DNA of 64,000 nt. It comes from CALAED01 sp036378315 (GTDB lineage Bacteria > Actinomycetota > Actinomycetes > Streptosporangiales > Streptosporangiaceae). Location of the stretch: positions 5,600 to 69,599 of the forward strand of contig DASUWU010000116.1 in assembly GCA_036378315.1 (NCBI GenBank), given 5' to 3'. This document shows positions 41,732-50,342 of the stretch, in pieces. Position 1 is the first letter of the stretch, and each line of letters opens with the position of its first letter. Under the pieces are notes generated by a model. The model had not been told where the DNA came from. It did no database searches and was given only the letters and a program-made list of their open reading frames with translations. Made by a program: the position numbers and the translations under genes.

Positions 41732-42456
41732 GCGACCCGTCGGAGCAGTTCTATTTGGCGCCGCGGCAGGTCGTAGTCGTCGGCGACGTCAACGGCGTCT
41801 TCGCCCGCTGCGAGGCGATTGACGATGTCGGCGATGCGGATACCGCGCGCGGCGAGGGTCGGCTGACCGCCGTTGAGCCAAGGGTCGACCACGACCCTTA
41901 TGTCCCTGCATTTCGGCAGTTCGATGACCCGAGTCCAGCCGTTCTCGTATGTGACTCGTTGAAGGTAGTTGCTGACCACCGGGCGGAATACCTGCTGGCC
42001 GCCTTTCCGCACGACCACGAGCCCTTCCACCAGTTGCCGGTCGGCCTCGTCGCCGGTCTGGTGGCCGTAGTCCCACAGCACCTCGGCACCGTCGGTCTTG
42101 AGCCGCTCGCTCGCCAGCGCCTGGTCGAGGCCGATGTGCTGTTGAAGCCAAAGCACGGCCGGCCGGATCCGGCGCATCGGGACGCCCGCCTCTTTAAATG
42201 CGGCAACGATGTATGCCTCGGCCAGGCCGACGAACGGAACGCTCAACCCATGCGGGGTGGCCGGCTGCGCGGTGGTGACGATCGGCTGGGAGACGACCTC
42301 GGAGCCGTCAAGCCGCTTGTAGGCATAGCCGACCGACCAGTTGCGAAAGGTCGTCGCCGGAACGGCAATGATCCGCGCGGCTTCGGCCTTGCGGTACAGA
42401 GGCGTGATGTAGTGCGTATCCCTGATCACGTCACCCGGCCGAACCATCGTCGCCAC
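41728..42456 (-). CDS. DUF433/VapB45-type antitoxin with N-terminal HTH
   Basis: 242 residues. The N-terminal half has a MerR-like HTH (YRKAEAARIIAVPATTFRNW, then VPFVGLAEAYIVAAFKEAGV with PMRRIRPAVLWLQ). The C-terminal domain is DUF433 (GGQPTLAARGIRIADIVNRL, AAGEDAVDVADDYDLPRRQI). It is the cognate antitoxin of PIN-like toxins and normally binds its own promoter and the toxin. It looks complete although the downstream toxin is shortened, so it may now act as a solo regulator or a decoy against other VapC45 copies. Start ATG 42456. Confidence 0.85.
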   Translation of the reverse strand: MATMVRPGDVIRDTHYITPLYRKAEAARIIAVPATTFRNWSVGYAYKRLDGSEVVSQPIVTTAQPATPHGLSVPFVGLAEAYIVAAFKEAGVPMRRIRPAVLWLQQHIGLDQALASERLKTDGAEVLWDYGHQTGDEADRQLVEGLVVVRKGGQQVFRPVVSNYLQRVTYENGWTRVIELPKCRDIRVVVDPWLNGGQPTLAARGIRIADIVNRLAAGEDAVDVADDYDLPRRQIELLRRVA

Positions 42457-42545
42457 CTCCCCTCGCCCTTCCGATCGTAGATGTCAAAGGGCGCGTGCAC
42501 GTGGAACGGCTCGGCCCGAATCGCCCCCTTGCCGTGGATCTCCAG

Positions 42546-42743
42546 CTATGTCAGGTCGTAGTGGCTGGCCTTGATGTCGTTGATGAGATCGCGCCAGGCC
42601 GAGCGGTCGAAACGCAGGATCGGGCCGCTCGGGTTCTTGGAGTCGCGGGCCGCGATGGCGCGCGGCGTTGCGCGGGCCACTTCGACGCAGTTCTCCGAGT
42701 TGGAACCGCTCCAGGAGGATTTGCGCCACGTCATGCTTTCCAT
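42546..42743 (-). CDS. DUF397 protein
   Basis: 65 residues, full length for DUF397: MTWRKSSWSGSNSENCVEVA, then AARDSKNPSGPILRFDRSAW and DLINDIK. The Ser-Trp-Ser start and the Cys-Val-Glu-Val pattern are the signature. It partners the upstream Scr1-like HTH protein, with which the start overlaps by 13 bases. In Streptomyces homologous pairs (WhiJ/BldB-like loci) the two proteins interact to control development. ATG 42743. Confidence 0.9.
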   Translation of the reverse strand: MESMTWRKSSWSGSNSENCVEVARATPRAIAARDSKNPSGPILRFDRSAWRDLINDIKASHYDLT

Positions 42744-43534
42744 GATTTCGCCACCTTTTCGATGAGCTCTTTCGACGCCTCGGCGGACAGCGCCTTGGCC
42801 AGGATGTGCTGCCATACCTTGGCGAGCGCGGAGACCACCGGTTCGTCTTCGAGGATCTGGCCCCTCCAGATGCCGTCCTGGAGGGCCACCTCGCGGCCGT
42901 TCAACCGGGCGATCGTAAATGCGCCGGTCAGGCCGGCGTGATAACCGGAGCCCTGCGGGACGACCTGGACGATCACTTCCGGCCGGTCGGCGAGCTCGAC
43001 CAAACGCATGAGCTGGTCGTGCATGGTGTCCCCTGAGCCGACCTGGTGGTGGAGCGCGGCCTCGCCGACGATGAAGACGGCCATCGGCGGGTCGTCCTGA
43101 TCGAGCACCTGCTGCCGCTCCAGCCGCGACCGCACCCGTTCGTCCAGCTCGATCGGTGAGTAACGGTCGTGGCCGAGGACGCCCCGGGCATAGTCCTCGG
43201 TCTGCAGCAGCCCCGGGACGACCGAGTGCTCGAAGGACAGCAGCGTGTCTGCCTCTTCTTCGATGCCGATCCATTCCAGCCATTGCGGGGAAATCTCCCG
43301 GCGCGCCCACTTGACGAGAATTCGCTTGAGGTAACCGTTGGTGCCGAGCACCGCCTCGATGCGATCGACGTCTTTCACGTGCGGCGTGCGATGGCCGCGC
43401 TCCCACTGGCTCACAGTCGACGGCACCACATGGAGTGCCTCCGCCAACTGCCTGCCCGTCATTCCCGCCGCCTCCCGCGCACGGGCAAGTTCATAGCCCC
43501 ACAACTGTAGCGCCGTCTCTCGTTTTGATGCCAT
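42731..43534 (-). CDS. Scr1-family HTH regulator (XRE HTH + DUF5753)
   Basis: 267 residues. The HTH at about 12-65 (LARAREAAGMTGRQLAEALH, then VPSTVSQWERGHRTP) is followed by DUF5753 (FEHSVVPGLLQTEDYARGVL, MHDQLMRLVELADRPEVIVQ, LTGAFTIARL). It is the DNA-binding member of the DUF397 pair; overlapping reading frames imply fixed stoichiometry. Compared with the solitary family member at 20.8 kb it lacks the 15-residue N-terminal extension. Confidence 0.92.
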   Translation of the reverse strand: MASKRETALQLWGYELARAREAAGMTGRQLAEALHVVPSTVSQWERGHRTPHVKDVDRIEAVLGTNGYLKRILVKWARREISPQWLEWIGIEEEADTLLSFEHSVVPGLLQTEDYARGVLGHDRYSPIELDERVRSRLERQQVLDQDDPPMAVFIVGEAALHHQVGSGDTMHDQLMRLVELADRPEVIVQVVPQGSGYHAGLTGAFTIARLNGREVALQDGIWRGQILEDEPVVSALAKVWQHILAKALSAEASKELIEKVAKSWKA

Positions 43535-43690
43535 TGAGGGTTCACGTCTTTCGGTGAAGCGATCCCGAACATGACCGATCGTGTCCGGCTCTCACCTTAA
43601 CGTCATGGCGTCATACTGTGTGGTAATAAATGCAGAGTGTGAAGGAGAGCGAAATGGCGGCTGGGCCGGGTGGCGGGCGGCGACGGCGCG

Positions 43691-43718
43691 GGCCCGGCAC
43701 CCGGCGGTGCCGGGGGCC
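43691..43718 (-). terminator. Terminator after the subtilisin gene
   Basis: A GC-rich hairpin with arms GGCCCGGCACC / GGTGCCGGGGGCC around CGGC, 35 bases beyond the stop codon of the minus-strand peptidase gene. Confidence 0.5.
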
Positions 43719-43752
43719 AGGCCCGCCCGGTTACGCAGCTACCGGGTGATGA

Positions 43753-46700
43753 TCATCGGACGGTGATGGGGGCGACCTCGCTGGTGATCCCTCGTACGGC
43801 CGGGGTGGACATCACCGTGGTGACGTTCCCGGTCCCGGTGCGGGTGCCCTTCAGCTGGAAGCTGTAGGACAGGGTGCCGCCCGGCGCGCCAGGCTCACTG
43901 GTGACGCGCAGATCCTCGGTCGGGGTGCCGGAGATCTGCCCGCCGGCACTGCCCTCGTCGTTCTCCGCGCCCACGGTCAGGCCGGCCACGGCGGGCGGGG
44001 CGGCGGGCAGGTTGGCCGGGTCGTAGGTGAAGGTGATGTCCTCCGTGCCGTTCACGCCGATCCACTGCTCGAACACCCGGCCACTGGTGGTGCCGAAGAT
44101 GTTCTCGCGCCACTCGACGACGAGCCAGGTGTCGACGCCGTCGGTGAGCGTGGCGGCGAAGACGCCCGGCGCGCCCGTGCCGTCCAGGTCGGTCCAGAAC
44201 GGCGCCATCTCGCCGTTCGGCTTGGCCGGGTCGGGCAGCGTCTGCGGCTGGAAGTTGATGTCCTCGGCGCTGGTGACGCCGCCGGCCACCGTGTAGCCGT
44301 CGGAGACGATGCCGATCTGGTTGTACGTCTTGCCGGCGAACACGTACGCGGGGGTGTTCAGGTTGACCGCGTCCTCGTCGCCGACCGGCGTCGGCGCGAT
44401 GCCGAAGGCGTCGAGCGGCAGGTAGCCGGCCGGCGTCGGGCCCGGCGCGATCGTGGGCCGGTCGGGCTCACGGCGGGCCAGGTCGGCGGCGGCGATGGCG
44501 TCGTGCGAGCCGACCTTGGTGGCGCCGGTCACGGACGTCAGCGACAGGTTGCCGTCGAGGTGGCTGGCCGCGGTGACCTTGGCGCCCTGCAGGGTGTTGT
44601 TCTGGATCGTCACCGAGCAGGTGGACCGGCCGGTGTTCAGCGCGATCGAAGCCGGTTCGCAGGTCTGGGCGAGGGTGACCCCGCTCTGCTTGCGGTTGAA
44701 GGCGACCGGCAGGTGCAGGTCCCGCGCGCCGCCCTGCTGGTCGAGCCTGATCTGGCCGAAGTACTGGCCGTTGGGGACGCCGAGGGCGCTGATCACGATG
44801 GTCAGCTTGACGGACTTGCCGGGCTTCACGGAGAACGACCTCGGCACCACGGTGATCGACGTGCCCTTGGCCGCCGTGGTGGAGGCCCGGTAGCTCAGCG
44901 TCCGGCCCGACACGTTCTTGGCCGTACGGGTCGTGGTGATGACGCCGGGCATGGTCGGCGCGTTCACCGACGGCAGGTTGAGGTCGATCCGGTCCGCGGC
45001 GGGCAGCGCGGCCGCGGCCGCGTAGTCCGCCGCGGTCTCGTCGAAGGTCAGGCCGGGATCGCCCGCCTTGGTCAGGTCGATGCGACCGCCGCCGTCGTCG
45101 AACGGGTCGGCCGGGGTGGTCCGGTCGGTCTTGACCACGGCGGTCGTGGCCGTGGTCTCGAGTGCCGACTTGACCTGGCCGGGCGTCCAGTCCGGGTGCA
45201 GGGCGAACAGCAGGGCTCCGGCGCCCGCGACGTGCGGCGACGACATGGACGTGCCGGCGATCGCCTGGTAGAGGTTGCCGGGCGGGCCGAGCGCGGTCTC
45301 GCGTTCGTCCGGGGTCGGCGTGTTGCCGGCGAGGATCTGCAGCCCGGGCGCGGTGACGTCCGGCTTGAGGAAGTCGCCGCCAGGACCGCGCGATGAGAAC
45401 CCGGTCATGACGTCGCCGGTGCCGTTCGCCTTGGCGCCCTGGGTGAACGTGCCGGTGGCGCCGGGATGCGCGGTCAGGAACGCCACCAGCGCGGCGCCGT
45501 CCGGCTGCTCGAGGTGGACGGCCGGCAGCCAGTGGTTGTCGGTCATCGTCTCGGCCAGGACCTGGTTGTAGAGCAGCATCCCGGCCGCGCCGCCTTGCAG
45601 GACGTTGAAGCCCTTGTCGACGCGGGCGATGCTCCCGCTCGCCGGTCGCCGGCAGACCACGATCTTGCCGGTGAACGTCCCCGGCGGGGCCGGCTCGTTG
45701 CAGTCGATGTCGCTGTACGGCGGGGCGGAGGCGAGCACGACCGGCACCGGCGAGGAGACGCCGCCGGTGATCGATGAGCCGTGCAGCGTGGTCGTGGCGC
45801 CGCCGGCGGTGAGCGTGATCGTCGACTGGAAGGTACGGCGCTGGGTGGACGCGGCCACTGTGGTCACCCAGGGGCCGTTGTGGTTGACCGTCCCCGCGGT
45901 CGGGCCTTCGTTCCCCGCGGACGCGGAGACGAAGATGCCGGCCGCGTACGCGTCGAGGAAGGCCAGCTCGACCGGGTCGCTGTACGGGTCGACGCCGCCG
46001 GAGATCGAGAAGTTGATCACCCGGACGCGGTCGAGGATGGCCCGCTGGATCGCCGCCACCGTGTCGGAGTTGAAGCATCCCTGGATGCCGCAGATCTTGT
46101 AGACGGCGACGTGCGCGGCGGGGGCGATGCCATGGATGGGGCCGCGGTCGATGCCGAGCGGGTTGGCGTGGTCGACGGCGCCGCCGGCCGAGGTCGTCGA
46201 CGTGTGCGTGCCGTGCCCGTCGGAGTCGCGGGCGCTGTCGGCGTACTTCTCGTCGCCGAGCACGGCGTTGTAGGTGTCGAGGAACGGCTGGCCGGAGATG
46301 AGTTTGTTGTTGCAGACGAACGGGTCGTTCGCCGAAGTCAGCGGGTTGTCGCCGAAGTTACAGGTGCGCGGGGTGCCGTCCGCCGTGGGCGGCGGGGCCG
46401 GCAGGTTGCCGGGGTCGCGGTACTGCGGGTGCTCGGGCCAGGCGCCGCTGTCGAGCACGCCCACGATCACGCCCTTGCCGGAGCTGGCGCTGCCGCCGAG
46501 CTGCCGGTAGATCGTGTCCGCGCCGATGAAGGAGGGGCTGGAGTCGGTGAGCGGCTTTTCCAGGCGGTCGCGCTGTACGGCGGCGACGCCGGGCAGCTTG
46601 AGCAGGTCGGCGACCTTGTTCCCCGGCAGGGTCACCGGCACGCCGCCGTACACCAGGCGCAGCGCCTTGCCCGCCCTGGCCTGCGGCAGGCGGGCGCGCA

Positions 46701-47187
46701 GCGCGCCGAGGAAGCGGTTCTCGACTCCGCTCACGTAGCCCTGGTAGCGGCGCACGCCTTCGCTCTTGGGGTTGAACGCGCGGTGCGTGGCGGCCGGGCT
46801 GGTTGCCGCGAGACCCGGCAGCCCGCCGCGGTAGGCGGCCAGCGCGTCGTAGTCGAGCTTGACGACGACGTTCACCGGCTTGGCGCCCCGCAGCGCGAGC
46901 AGACCCGCGTCGGACTTGGCCAGCCGGCCGCTCTCCGACTTGGCGCCGTGGACGAGTGTGCCGCCGGTCAGCGGGGTCGCCTTCCAGGTCCCCGCGGTCG
47001 GCGCGGTCGGCGCGTGCGGTGCGGCGACGGGGGCCGCGGACGCCGGACCGGTCAGGGCGGTCAGCGCCAGCCCGAGCACGCCGGCCACGGCGACGAGGGG
47101 TCGCACCGATCGGGTGCGTGCCATGAAGCGGCTGCGCCGGTGGCGTGACCGCCGTCCGATGCCGCCTACCGAAAGCCTCCGGTCCAC
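43753..47187 (-). CDS. Large secreted subtilisin (S8 peptidase) with PA domain
   Basis: 1144 residues. An Arg-rich n-region and signal peptide (about 1-52) precede an inhibitor-I9-type prodomain (to about 210). The catalytic domain has Asp246 in VGVLDSGAW, His325 in DGHGTHTST and Ser647 in AGTSMSSPHVAGAGALL. A PA domain is inserted between His and Ser (about 455-585; FTGKIVVCRRPASGSIARVD). C-terminal fibronectin-type/beta regions (TFSVKPGKS-like, then NKQSGV to the end) include a globular piece with PLDAFGIAPTPVGDEDAVNL. This is an extracellular protease. GTG 47187 has GGAGGT 5-6 bases upstream; an inner ATG at residue 22 is an alternative. Confidence 0.92.
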   Translation of the reverse strand: MDRRLSVGGIGRRSRHRRSRFMARTRSVRPLVAVAGVLGLALTALTGPASAAPVAAPHAPTAPTAGTWKATPLTGGTLVHGAKSESGRLAKSDAGLLALRGAKPVNVVVKLDYDALAAYRGGLPGLAATSPAATHRAFNPKSEGVRRYQGYVSGVENRFLGALRARLPQARAGKALRLVYGGVPVTLPGNKVADLLKLPGVAAVQRDRLEKPLTDSSPSFIGADTIYRQLGGSASSGKGVIVGVLDSGAWPEHPQYRDPGNLPAPPPTADGTPRTCNFGDNPLTSANDPFVCNNKLISGQPFLDTYNAVLGDEKYADSARDSDGHGTHTSTTSAGGAVDHANPLGIDRGPIHGIAPAAHVAVYKICGIQGCFNSDTVAAIQRAILDRVRVINFSISGGVDPYSDPVELAFLDAYAAGIFVSASAGNEGPTAGTVNHNGPWVTTVAASTQRRTFQSTITLTAGGATTTLHGSSITGGVSSPVPVVLASAPPYSDIDCNEPAPPGTFTGKIVVCRRPASGSIARVDKGFNVLQGGAAGMLLYNQVLAETMTDNHWLPAVHLEQPDGAALVAFLTAHPGATGTFTQGAKANGTGDVMTGFSSRGPGGDFLKPDVTAPGLQILAGNTPTPDERETALGPPGNLYQAIAGTSMSSPHVAGAGALLFALHPDWTPGQVKSALETTATTAVVKTDRTTPADPFDDGGGRIDLTKAGDPGLTFDETAADYAAAAALPAADRIDLNLPSVNAPTMPGVITTTRTAKNVSGRTLSYRASTTAAKGTSITVVPRSFSVKPGKSVKLTIVISALGVPNGQYFGQIRLDQQGGARDLHLPVAFNRKQSGVTLAQTCEPASIALNTGRSTCSVTIQNNTLQGAKVTAASHLDGNLSLTSVTGATKVGSHDAIAAADLARREPDRPTIAPGPTPAGYLPLDAFGIAPTPVGDEDAVNLNTPAYVFAGKTYNQIGIVSDGYTVAGGVTSAEDINFQPQTLPDPAKPNGEMAPFWTDLDGTGAPGVFAATLTDGVDTWLVVEWRENIFGTTSGRVFEQWIGVNGTEDITFTYDPANLPAAPPAVAGLTVGAENDEGSAGGQISGTPTEDLRVTSEPGAPGGTLSYSFQLKGTRTGTGNVTTVMSTPAVRGITSEVAPITVR

Positions 47188-47496
47188 GCCACACCTCCGG
47201 GGGAAGAGAGATCGCGCACGGCCTCAACGCAGCCGAGGGGAGCGTAAGACTTCCCGCATCGGCCGGGGTAGCGGGCACAGCGGGAGTTAAGGCGGCAAAC
47301 CATGAATAGAGGGGCAGCCGTCCCTTAATGACCTGCGTAAAGAATGACCATGACCATTTCCGGCCACGCCGGCCTGAATCCGCACGATGCCGCGCGCGCC
47401 GGCCGGACCTGCGCCTGCCCGTCCGACGGTAACGATGGCCGGCGCCGGACCACTACCCGGTGACATGACACACCGGGACGGACGGAGGTGCGGCCG
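47188..47496. promoter_or_regulatory. Divergent region between peptidase and ECF sigma genes
   Basis: 309 bases shared by two divergent transcripts. I found no repeat. A GACGGTAACGATGG stretch near 47427 is the most promoter-like element on the sigma-factor side but cannot be assigned. Confidence 0.35.
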
Positions 47497-48114
47497 GTGG
47501 CCGACGACGCCGACGAGGCCTGCAGTGCGGACAGCGCCGGAGCCGCGAACAGCGCCGCCGCGAACGGCGCCGACGACGCCGAACGCTTCACCGCGCTCTA
47601 CGACGCCTGCCGGCAGCGGGTGTGGGCCTACGTGGTGAGCCGCGCCGGGCGGCAGGTCGCCGACGAGGTGGTGAGCGAGACCTTCGCCATCGCGTGGCGG
47701 CGGCGGGACGACGTTCCCGACTCGCCGCTGCCGTGGCTCCTTGGCGTCGCGCGCAACGTGTTGCGGGACGGCATCAGGGCGGAGGCGCGCCGGGCCTCAC
47801 TGGCCGCCGAGCTCCGGACCTGGGCCGAGCCGGCGGCCGGCGCCGACGTCGGCGAGGACGTCGCCGAGCGGCTGGCCGTGCTGCGGGCGCTGGCGGGGCT
47901 CGGCGATGACGACCGGGAGATCCTGGTCCTCATCGCCTGGCAGGGGCTCACGCCGCGCGACGCGGCCAAGGTCCTCGGCTGTACGGCGGCGGCGCTGCGG
48001 GTCCGGCTGCATCGGGCCCGCAAGAGGCTCGCCGCCGCCGTCGACGGCGCCCAGCCACCGGCCGCGGCCGCCGTACGTCCACGGGCCAGGTTCGCAGGAG
48101 AGGACAGACGATGA
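47497..48114 (+). CDS. ECF-type RNA polymerase sigma factor
   Basis: 205 residues. Region 2 lies in the first half (FTALYDACRQRVWAYVVSRA, then VADEVVSETFAIAWRRRDDV, PLPWLLGVARNVLRD). Region 4 is in the second half (LGDDDREILVLIAWQGLTPR, AAKVLGCTAAALRVRLHRAR). Region 3 is absent, as usual for ECF factors. GTG 47497 is chosen because GGAGGT lies 7 bases upstream; the GTG nine bases earlier overlaps that site. The downstream partner starts inside its stop codon (ATGA). Confidence 0.9.
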   Translation: MADDADEACSADSAGAANSAAANGADDAERFTALYDACRQRVWAYVVSRAGRQVADEVVSETFAIAWRRRDDVPDSPLPWLLGVARNVLRDGIRAEARRASLAAELRTWAEPAAGADVGEDVAERLAVLRALAGLGDDDREILVLIAWQGLTPRDAAKVLGCTAAALRVRLHRARKRLAAAVDGAQPPAAAAVRPRARFAGEDRR

Positions 48115-49340
48115 CCGACGAGCTGATGCGGCGGATGGCGGCGGTACGCCCCGGCCACCTCGACCCCGACGTGCCGGTCGACGGCGCGACCAGGCGAGTC
48201 GAACTCGCGCGGGCGATGGCCGGGATCGGCGAGGTTTCGAGCCGGCCGCGCCCGCTGCCGCGACCGCTCCGGCGGGCCCGGGGAGCCGGCCTGCTCACCG
48301 CAGCGGTATCCGCAGCGGCCGTCGTGGCCTTGGCGGTGGGCGTCGCTGTCACCGGGCACGGAGGCGCGCGGCACGGCGACCCGACGGGAACGGCGACCGG
48401 TGGAGCCAACGGGGCCGGACCCGCGGCCGGCGGAGGCGCCGGCACCCACGGCACCCACGGCACCACCGTGAACGCCCGGGCCGTCCTGCTGGCCGCCGCC
48501 GACAGCGCGGACCGGCAGCCGGCGGCGTCCGGCGCGTGGTGGCACACGGTCTCGGTGCGCCGCACCTACCTCGCGATTGCCGCGCCGACCGGGTCGTACG
48601 TCGTCGGGCTGCGCGAACGCGAGGAGGAATGGACCCCGAGCGCCACCGGTAAGGACCAGTGGAGCCGAACCCAGGACCTGGGCGCGGTCCCGGCGAGCGC
48701 GGCCGACCGGGCGGCCTGGCGGCGCGCCGGGTCGCCGGAGCGCATCCCGGCCGCCCTGCCGGTGCCGCGGGGCGGCGGCGCCAAGCGGCTCGTGGTGTCG
48801 ATGGCGGCCGGCCGGCCGCGCACCGCGCACGCGCCCTTGGTGGACGGCGACAAGGTGTTCTGGCTCGGCCGGAACGTGACCATGAAGGACCTGCGCGGGC
48901 TCCCCGACTCGCCGGGGGCGCTCAAGGGTTGGCTGCTCCGGTCGTACGACGGGCACGGCACGGAGTCCGTCAGCGAGACCACGACCGCTGACCAGTGGCT
49001 CTTCCAGGTCACCGCAGGCCTCATCACGGACATGCCGGTGACCCCCAAGGTGCGCGGCGCCGCCTTCCGCATGCTCGCCGACCTCGGCAGCGTCACGGCG
49101 GTCGCCGGCGTCACCGACGCGGCCGGCCGCCCCGGCACCGCCGTCGCCATCACAGAACGCACCAGGCTGGGCGGCGTCCTGCAGCACCGGCTGGTCATCG
49201 ACGCGGCGCGCGGCGGCGCGCTCGCCGACGAGACCGTCGCCGTCGCGCCGGCCGGCACCACGGCCGGCCTGCGTCCCGGCTCGACGTGGACCTCGATGAC
49301 CGTGATGGCCGCCGGCTGGACCGATCTGGGCCCGCGCTGA
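48111..49340 (+). CDS. CU044_5270-type membrane protein coupled to the ECF sigma factor
   Basis: 409 residues. It has a cytosolic N terminus (MTDELMRRMAAVRPGHLDPD), a membrane helix at about 60-85 (GLLTAAVSAAAVVALAVGVA), a Gly/Ala/Thr-rich linker and an outer domain of about 280 residues (AWWHTVSVRRTYLAIA, VFWLGRNVTMKDLRGLP, LLRSYDGHG, GAAFRMLADLGSVT). Proteins of this design sit after ECF sigma factors throughout Streptosporangiales-like genomes and may act as anti-sigma or surface sensor proteins, although no zinc anti-sigma motif is visible. Start ATG 48111. Confidence 0.8.
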   Translation: MTDELMRRMAAVRPGHLDPDVPVDGATRRVELARAMAGIGEVSSRPRPLPRPLRRARGAGLLTAAVSAAAVVALAVGVAVTGHGGARHGDPTGTATGGANGAGPAAGGGAGTHGTHGTTVNARAVLLAAADSADRQPAASGAWWHTVSVRRTYLAIAAPTGSYVVGLREREEEWTPSATGKDQWSRTQDLGAVPASAADRAAWRRAGSPERIPAALPVPRGGGAKRLVVSMAAGRPRTAHAPLVDGDKVFWLGRNVTMKDLRGLPDSPGALKGWLLRSYDGHGTESVSETTTADQWLFQVTAGLITDMPVTPKVRGAAFRMLADLGSVTAVAGVTDAAGRPGTAVAITERTRLGGVLQHRLVIDAARGGALADETVAVAPAGTTAGLRPGSTWTSMTVMAAGWTDLGPR

Positions 49341-49373
49341 ACCGCCGGGCCGTCCGTCCGTCGGCGGCGCTCG

Positions 49374-49946
49374 TCACGACACCTCGGGTTCGAGGATCTC
49401 CAGCCGTTCGGACATCACCGTGAACAGCGGGTCGTCCTCTTCGGGCACCGACGTGCCGCAGCCGAGCACGAACCGCACCCCCTCGTGAACGACGACGTAC
49501 TGGCGTACGGCCCAGATCCGGCCGGCGTCGTGCTTGGCGCATTCGATCCGGGCGCCGGGGCGGCCGCCGACGCTGGTCTCCGAGATGGCGAAGTCGCCGA
49601 ACCCGGCGCCCTCGAGCGAGGTGCGTACGCGTTCGGCGACTTCGACCGCCCGGAGGGGGCCGGGCATGGCCATGCCGCGAAAGACGATGACGCTGTGCCG
49701 CCGATCGGCGGGATCGACGAACCTGGCCGTCTCCCACGGGCTGTTCTTCAGGTCAGGCTGCCGCTCCTGCCAGCCTTCGGGGACGTGCACCGCGTACCCG
49801 AACTCGGTCTTTTCGATCCGCTGCCACCGCATGGTGACCTCCTGGGCGTCGCTTCGCCGAAGGTGGCTGAGGGCAGCGGTGTAGGACTCGCCCGTACGGC
49901 GGGCGCGCTCGCGGACCCGGCGCTTGAAGTGCTTGTTCGCTGTCAT
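49374..49946 (-). CDS. Hypothetical protein with N-terminal RRTGESYTAAL tag
   Basis: 190 residues. The first 35 (KHFKRRVRERARRTGESYTA, then ALSHLRR) match a short basic module that I recall at the N terminus of several unrelated actinomycete proteins. The rest (from about 38: MRWQRIEKTEFGYAVHVPEG to VMSERLEILEPE) has the alternating pattern of a DUF1795/LpqN-like beta-alpha fold. No signal peptide, so cytosolic. Role unknown. An internal ATG at residue 39 would remove the tag; the ATG at 49946 gives the tagged form. Confidence 0.7.
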   Translation of the reverse strand: MTANKHFKRRVRERARRTGESYTAALSHLRRSDAQEVTMRWQRIEKTEFGYAVHVPEGWQERQPDLKNSPWETARFVDPADRRHSVIVFRGMAMPGPLRAVEVAERVRTSLEGAGFGDFAISETSVGGRPGARIECAKHDAGRIWAVRQYVVVHEGVRFVLGCGTSVPEEDDPLFTVMSERLEILEPEVS

Positions 49947-50342
49947 CAGACCCTCGGCACCACGGAACCCACCCCCGGCGTGCGGCCCGTGGCGGGCAGA
50001 TGACCAACGATCCGAGGAGGCTCGTCCCCTTTGCCTTCGCCGAGCGGCCCCGCCAGGGAGGGCCGAGGAAGGTTGGGCGGCGGATCAGCGCCTGGGCCAT
50101 TGTAGACAACGCCGGCGGAGCGGGCCATGGAAAGTTTCGGGATCCGGGCCCGCAGAGACGGCCGGCGGGCTTGGCGGGTGAGCAAGTGGATGGCTCGATT
50201 GTCCGGCGGCGCAAGGTTAAGGTAGGGGGCCTGCCATGGCCCGCGCGGGCGAGAAGTTTCGGAAACTTTCGGAGTGAAGGTTCGCCCGCCCAGGACCGAG
50301 CGAAGTGATCGAGCGAGATCATCCATGCCTTGGAGGGCGTAC
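49947..50342. promoter_or_regulatory. Regulatory stretch upstream of the MFS gene with GAAAGTTTC motifs
   Basis: 396 bases without a gene. GGAAAGTTTCGG occurs at 50129-50140, and a double motif GAAGTTTC-GGAAACTTTC at 50253-50270 (inverted copies) lies 73 bases before the MFS start. GAAAnTTTC cores are typical LacI-family operators of sugar genes in actinomycetes. Confidence 0.5.
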
